A stretch of DNA of 5,155 bases from an uncultured Flavobacteriales bacterium (GTDB lineage Bacteria; Bacteroidota; Bacteroidia; Palsa-965): assembly GCA_937974275.1 (NCBI GenBank), contig CALJIF010000136.1:1-5155 (forward strand). Direction: 5' to 3'. The translations under genes were made by a program, and so were the position numbers. Shown in pieces: positions 3,850 through 5,155 of the stretch (position 1 is its first letter; each line of letters starts with the position of its first letter). Under the pieces are notes generated by a model, which did not search any database, had not been told where the DNA came from, and saw nothing but the letters and a program-made list of their open reading frames with translations.

Positions 3850-5155
3850 ATGCGTACTAGTATTTTCTTGATCGTAGCCATTGTACTACCAATTTTTCAC
3901 TACGCTCAACCCGGAATTTTGGACAATACATTTGGCGTTGGTGGAATTGCCGATCCTCCGACACCTCCTGTCATGCACGCTAATATCGCGGGAATGGCGA
4001 TTCAAAACGATGGATATATCGTGTTGTCGGATCATTTAACTTCTTCTACATTGTTCCAGTCGCGCTTGTATAGGTTAGATACCGGCGGTGCTGCGGATCC
4101 TTCCTTAAACATAATTATGCCTGATGCACCTGCATTTGAAATTGCGATTCAGCCGGACGGTAAGATTGTTTGTGCGTCTATTTTTTCTAGTAAATATGCG
4201 GTTTTTCGCTATCTCAACAATGGTACTCCCGATTCATCATTTGGAACGAATGGTGTCGCTATTATTGATTTTTCCGTAAGCGGTTATGGACGATGTACAT
4301 CAGTTGCATTACAACAAGACGGAAAAATTTTAACCGCGGGTTATGATGGAGGAACAGGAGAGTTGGCGTTGGCTCGACTGAAAACCAATGGAGAAGCAGA
4401 TTCTACATTTGGTGTGAATGGTTTACTGACCAACAGCAATTACGGAGACGCAACATTTCCAGCTTTTATTCGTGTACAGTCAAACGGAAACATTATTGTT
4501 GTGCACAGCGAAACAAATCAATTTACAATATTGTCATTGCTGTCGAATGGTTCTTTTAATTCCGCATATGGCAACGGAGGAATTGTAAATGAAATGAATT
4601 CAACCTTTACAATTAAGGGTTGCTTAGTTCAGAGTGATGATAAAGTTGTTGTCGGTGGCAATGACATTGATTTGCACATTTACCGATACGGTTGGACCGG
4701 ATTACGCGACACTACTTTTAATGCAAACGGTATTTTGGTATTGGACGGCAACAGCAACAGTGCAGATTATTTTGGAGGAATAACGGAGCAGTATGATGGT
4801 AAAATTGTTGTTGCTTCCTCGTATTCCTCTGCTGGTGGATATGCATCACAGACATGGCGCATTCGAGGAAACGGCATATTGGACGCGGGATACGGAACTA
4901 ACGGAAAGACAACAACCGTGATGAATACGTGGACGTTACCGGGCCCGGTCGACATTCAGTCGGATGGCAAAATCGTAACCTTTAGCGCTAAGGATGATGG
5001 AACCGGAATATATTTTGTGCCTAAAGTAATGCGATACAATGTTGCTTGTGTTAATGCTGCTATCAACACGCAGCCTCAGGATCAGCAGTTCTGTGAAAAT
5101 GAATCAGGTTACCTCACGTGTGCTTCCACGGGAAACATTAGCATGTATCAATGGC
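3850..5155 (+). CDS. Secreted delta-60-repeat protein, 3' end beyond the window
   Basis: An open frame of 435 codons runs off the right edge without a stop. Residues 1 to about 19 form a classical signal peptide (MRTSIFLIVAIVLPIFHYA), so the product is exported. From residue 24 to about 395 there are seven tandem repeats of 49-56 residues with two landmarks each. The first is a QxDGKIV-like strand at 51, 100, 154, 209, 260, 313 and 369. The second is a D(S/T)TFGxNG-like turn at 24, 127, 183, 236, 286 and 344, with a degenerate form near 82. This pattern is the delta-60 (about 55-residue) repeat family found in large surface or secreted proteins; I infer a beta-propeller-like fold. From about 403 the sequence changes to INTQPQDQQFCENESG...STGNISMYQW, the beginning of an Ig-like domain common in Bacteroidota adhesins. 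The missing C-terminus would be expected to carry more such domains and perhaps a type IX secretion sorting signal, which cannot be seen. The ATG at 3850 is chosen because it begins the signal peptide and follows a -7 element. Confidence 0.88.
   Translation, partial: MRTSIFLIVAIVLPIFHYAQPGILDNTFGVGGIADPPTPPVMHANIAGMAIQNDGYIVLSDHLTSSTLFQSRLYRLDTGGAADPSLNIIMPDAPAFEIAIQPDGKIVCASIFSSKYAVFRYLNNGTPDSSFGTNGVAIIDFSVSGYGRCTSVALQQDGKILTAGYDGGTGELALARLKTNGEADSTFGVNGLLTNSNYGDATFPAFIRVQSNGNIIVVHSETNQFTILSLLSNGSFNSAYGNGGIVNEMNSTFTIKGCLVQSDDKVVVGGNDIDLHIYRYGWTGLRDTTFNANGILVLDGNSNSADYFGGITEQYDGKIVVASSYSSAGGYASQTWRIRGNGILDAGYGTNGKTTTVMNTWTLPGPVDIQSDGKIVTFSAKDDGTGIYFVPKVMRYNVACVNAAINTQPQDQQFCENESGYLTCASTGNISMYQW

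Noticed and set aside
4472..4480. A further GTGTACAGT copy inside the delta-60 gene
   Set aside because: It encodes the conserved Val-Gln-Ser of a repeat, so coding constraint is enough to explain it.

Overview
The window looks like chromosomal DNA of a member of the Bacteroidota, probably a Flavobacteriia- or Chitinophagia-like environmental lineage. The reasons are: a RecA with the N-terminal and core sequence style of that phylum; start codons preceded by A/T-rich sequence instead of a Shine-Dalgarno; one perfect and two near matches to the Bacteroidota -7 promoter element TAnnTTTG; two putative lipoproteins; and a secreted delta-60-repeat protein that runs into an Ig-like segment, an architecture typical of Bacteroidota surface proteins. 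The genus cannot be fixed from this stretch.

Layout. Positions 1-500 hold no gene. They are a dense mosaic of small repeats. The backbone is an octamer, ACAC(T/C)A(A/C/T)C, kept in strict 8-bp phase. Set into it are a 16-nt hairpin element (three full copies, one truncated), a pair of 14-bp hairpins that differ by a compensatory base-pair change, a CTTTGCG block, and three perfect 50-bp tandem units each containing an imperfect stem-loop. Positions 501-724 are ordinary A/T-rich leader for recA. recA (725-1759) is complete and intact. A 233-bp gap follows, with a 15-bp dyad and a strong two-tier terminator hairpin (1936-1987) whose T-tract ends five bases before the next start codon.

A TPR-repeat lipoprotein gene (1993-3018, +) then converges on a second lipoprotein gene (3021-3704, -), with only two bases between the stop codons. 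The second gene is divergent from a large secreted protein gene (3850 to beyond 5155, +) with seven delta-60-type repeats, truncated by the window edge just inside an Ig-like segment. The 145-bp divergent region carries the best promoter match in the window and a pair of TGTACAG boxes exactly 30 bp apart.

How the genes relate. Only recA has a firm function, which is homologous recombination and DNA repair. The other three are predicted envelope or exported proteins with no obvious functional link to recA or to each other. The most unusual element is the repeat mosaic upstream of recA. It is module-like, GT-rich on the minus strand, and contains a sequence type known to be favoured by RecA in vitro; any functional connection is speculation.
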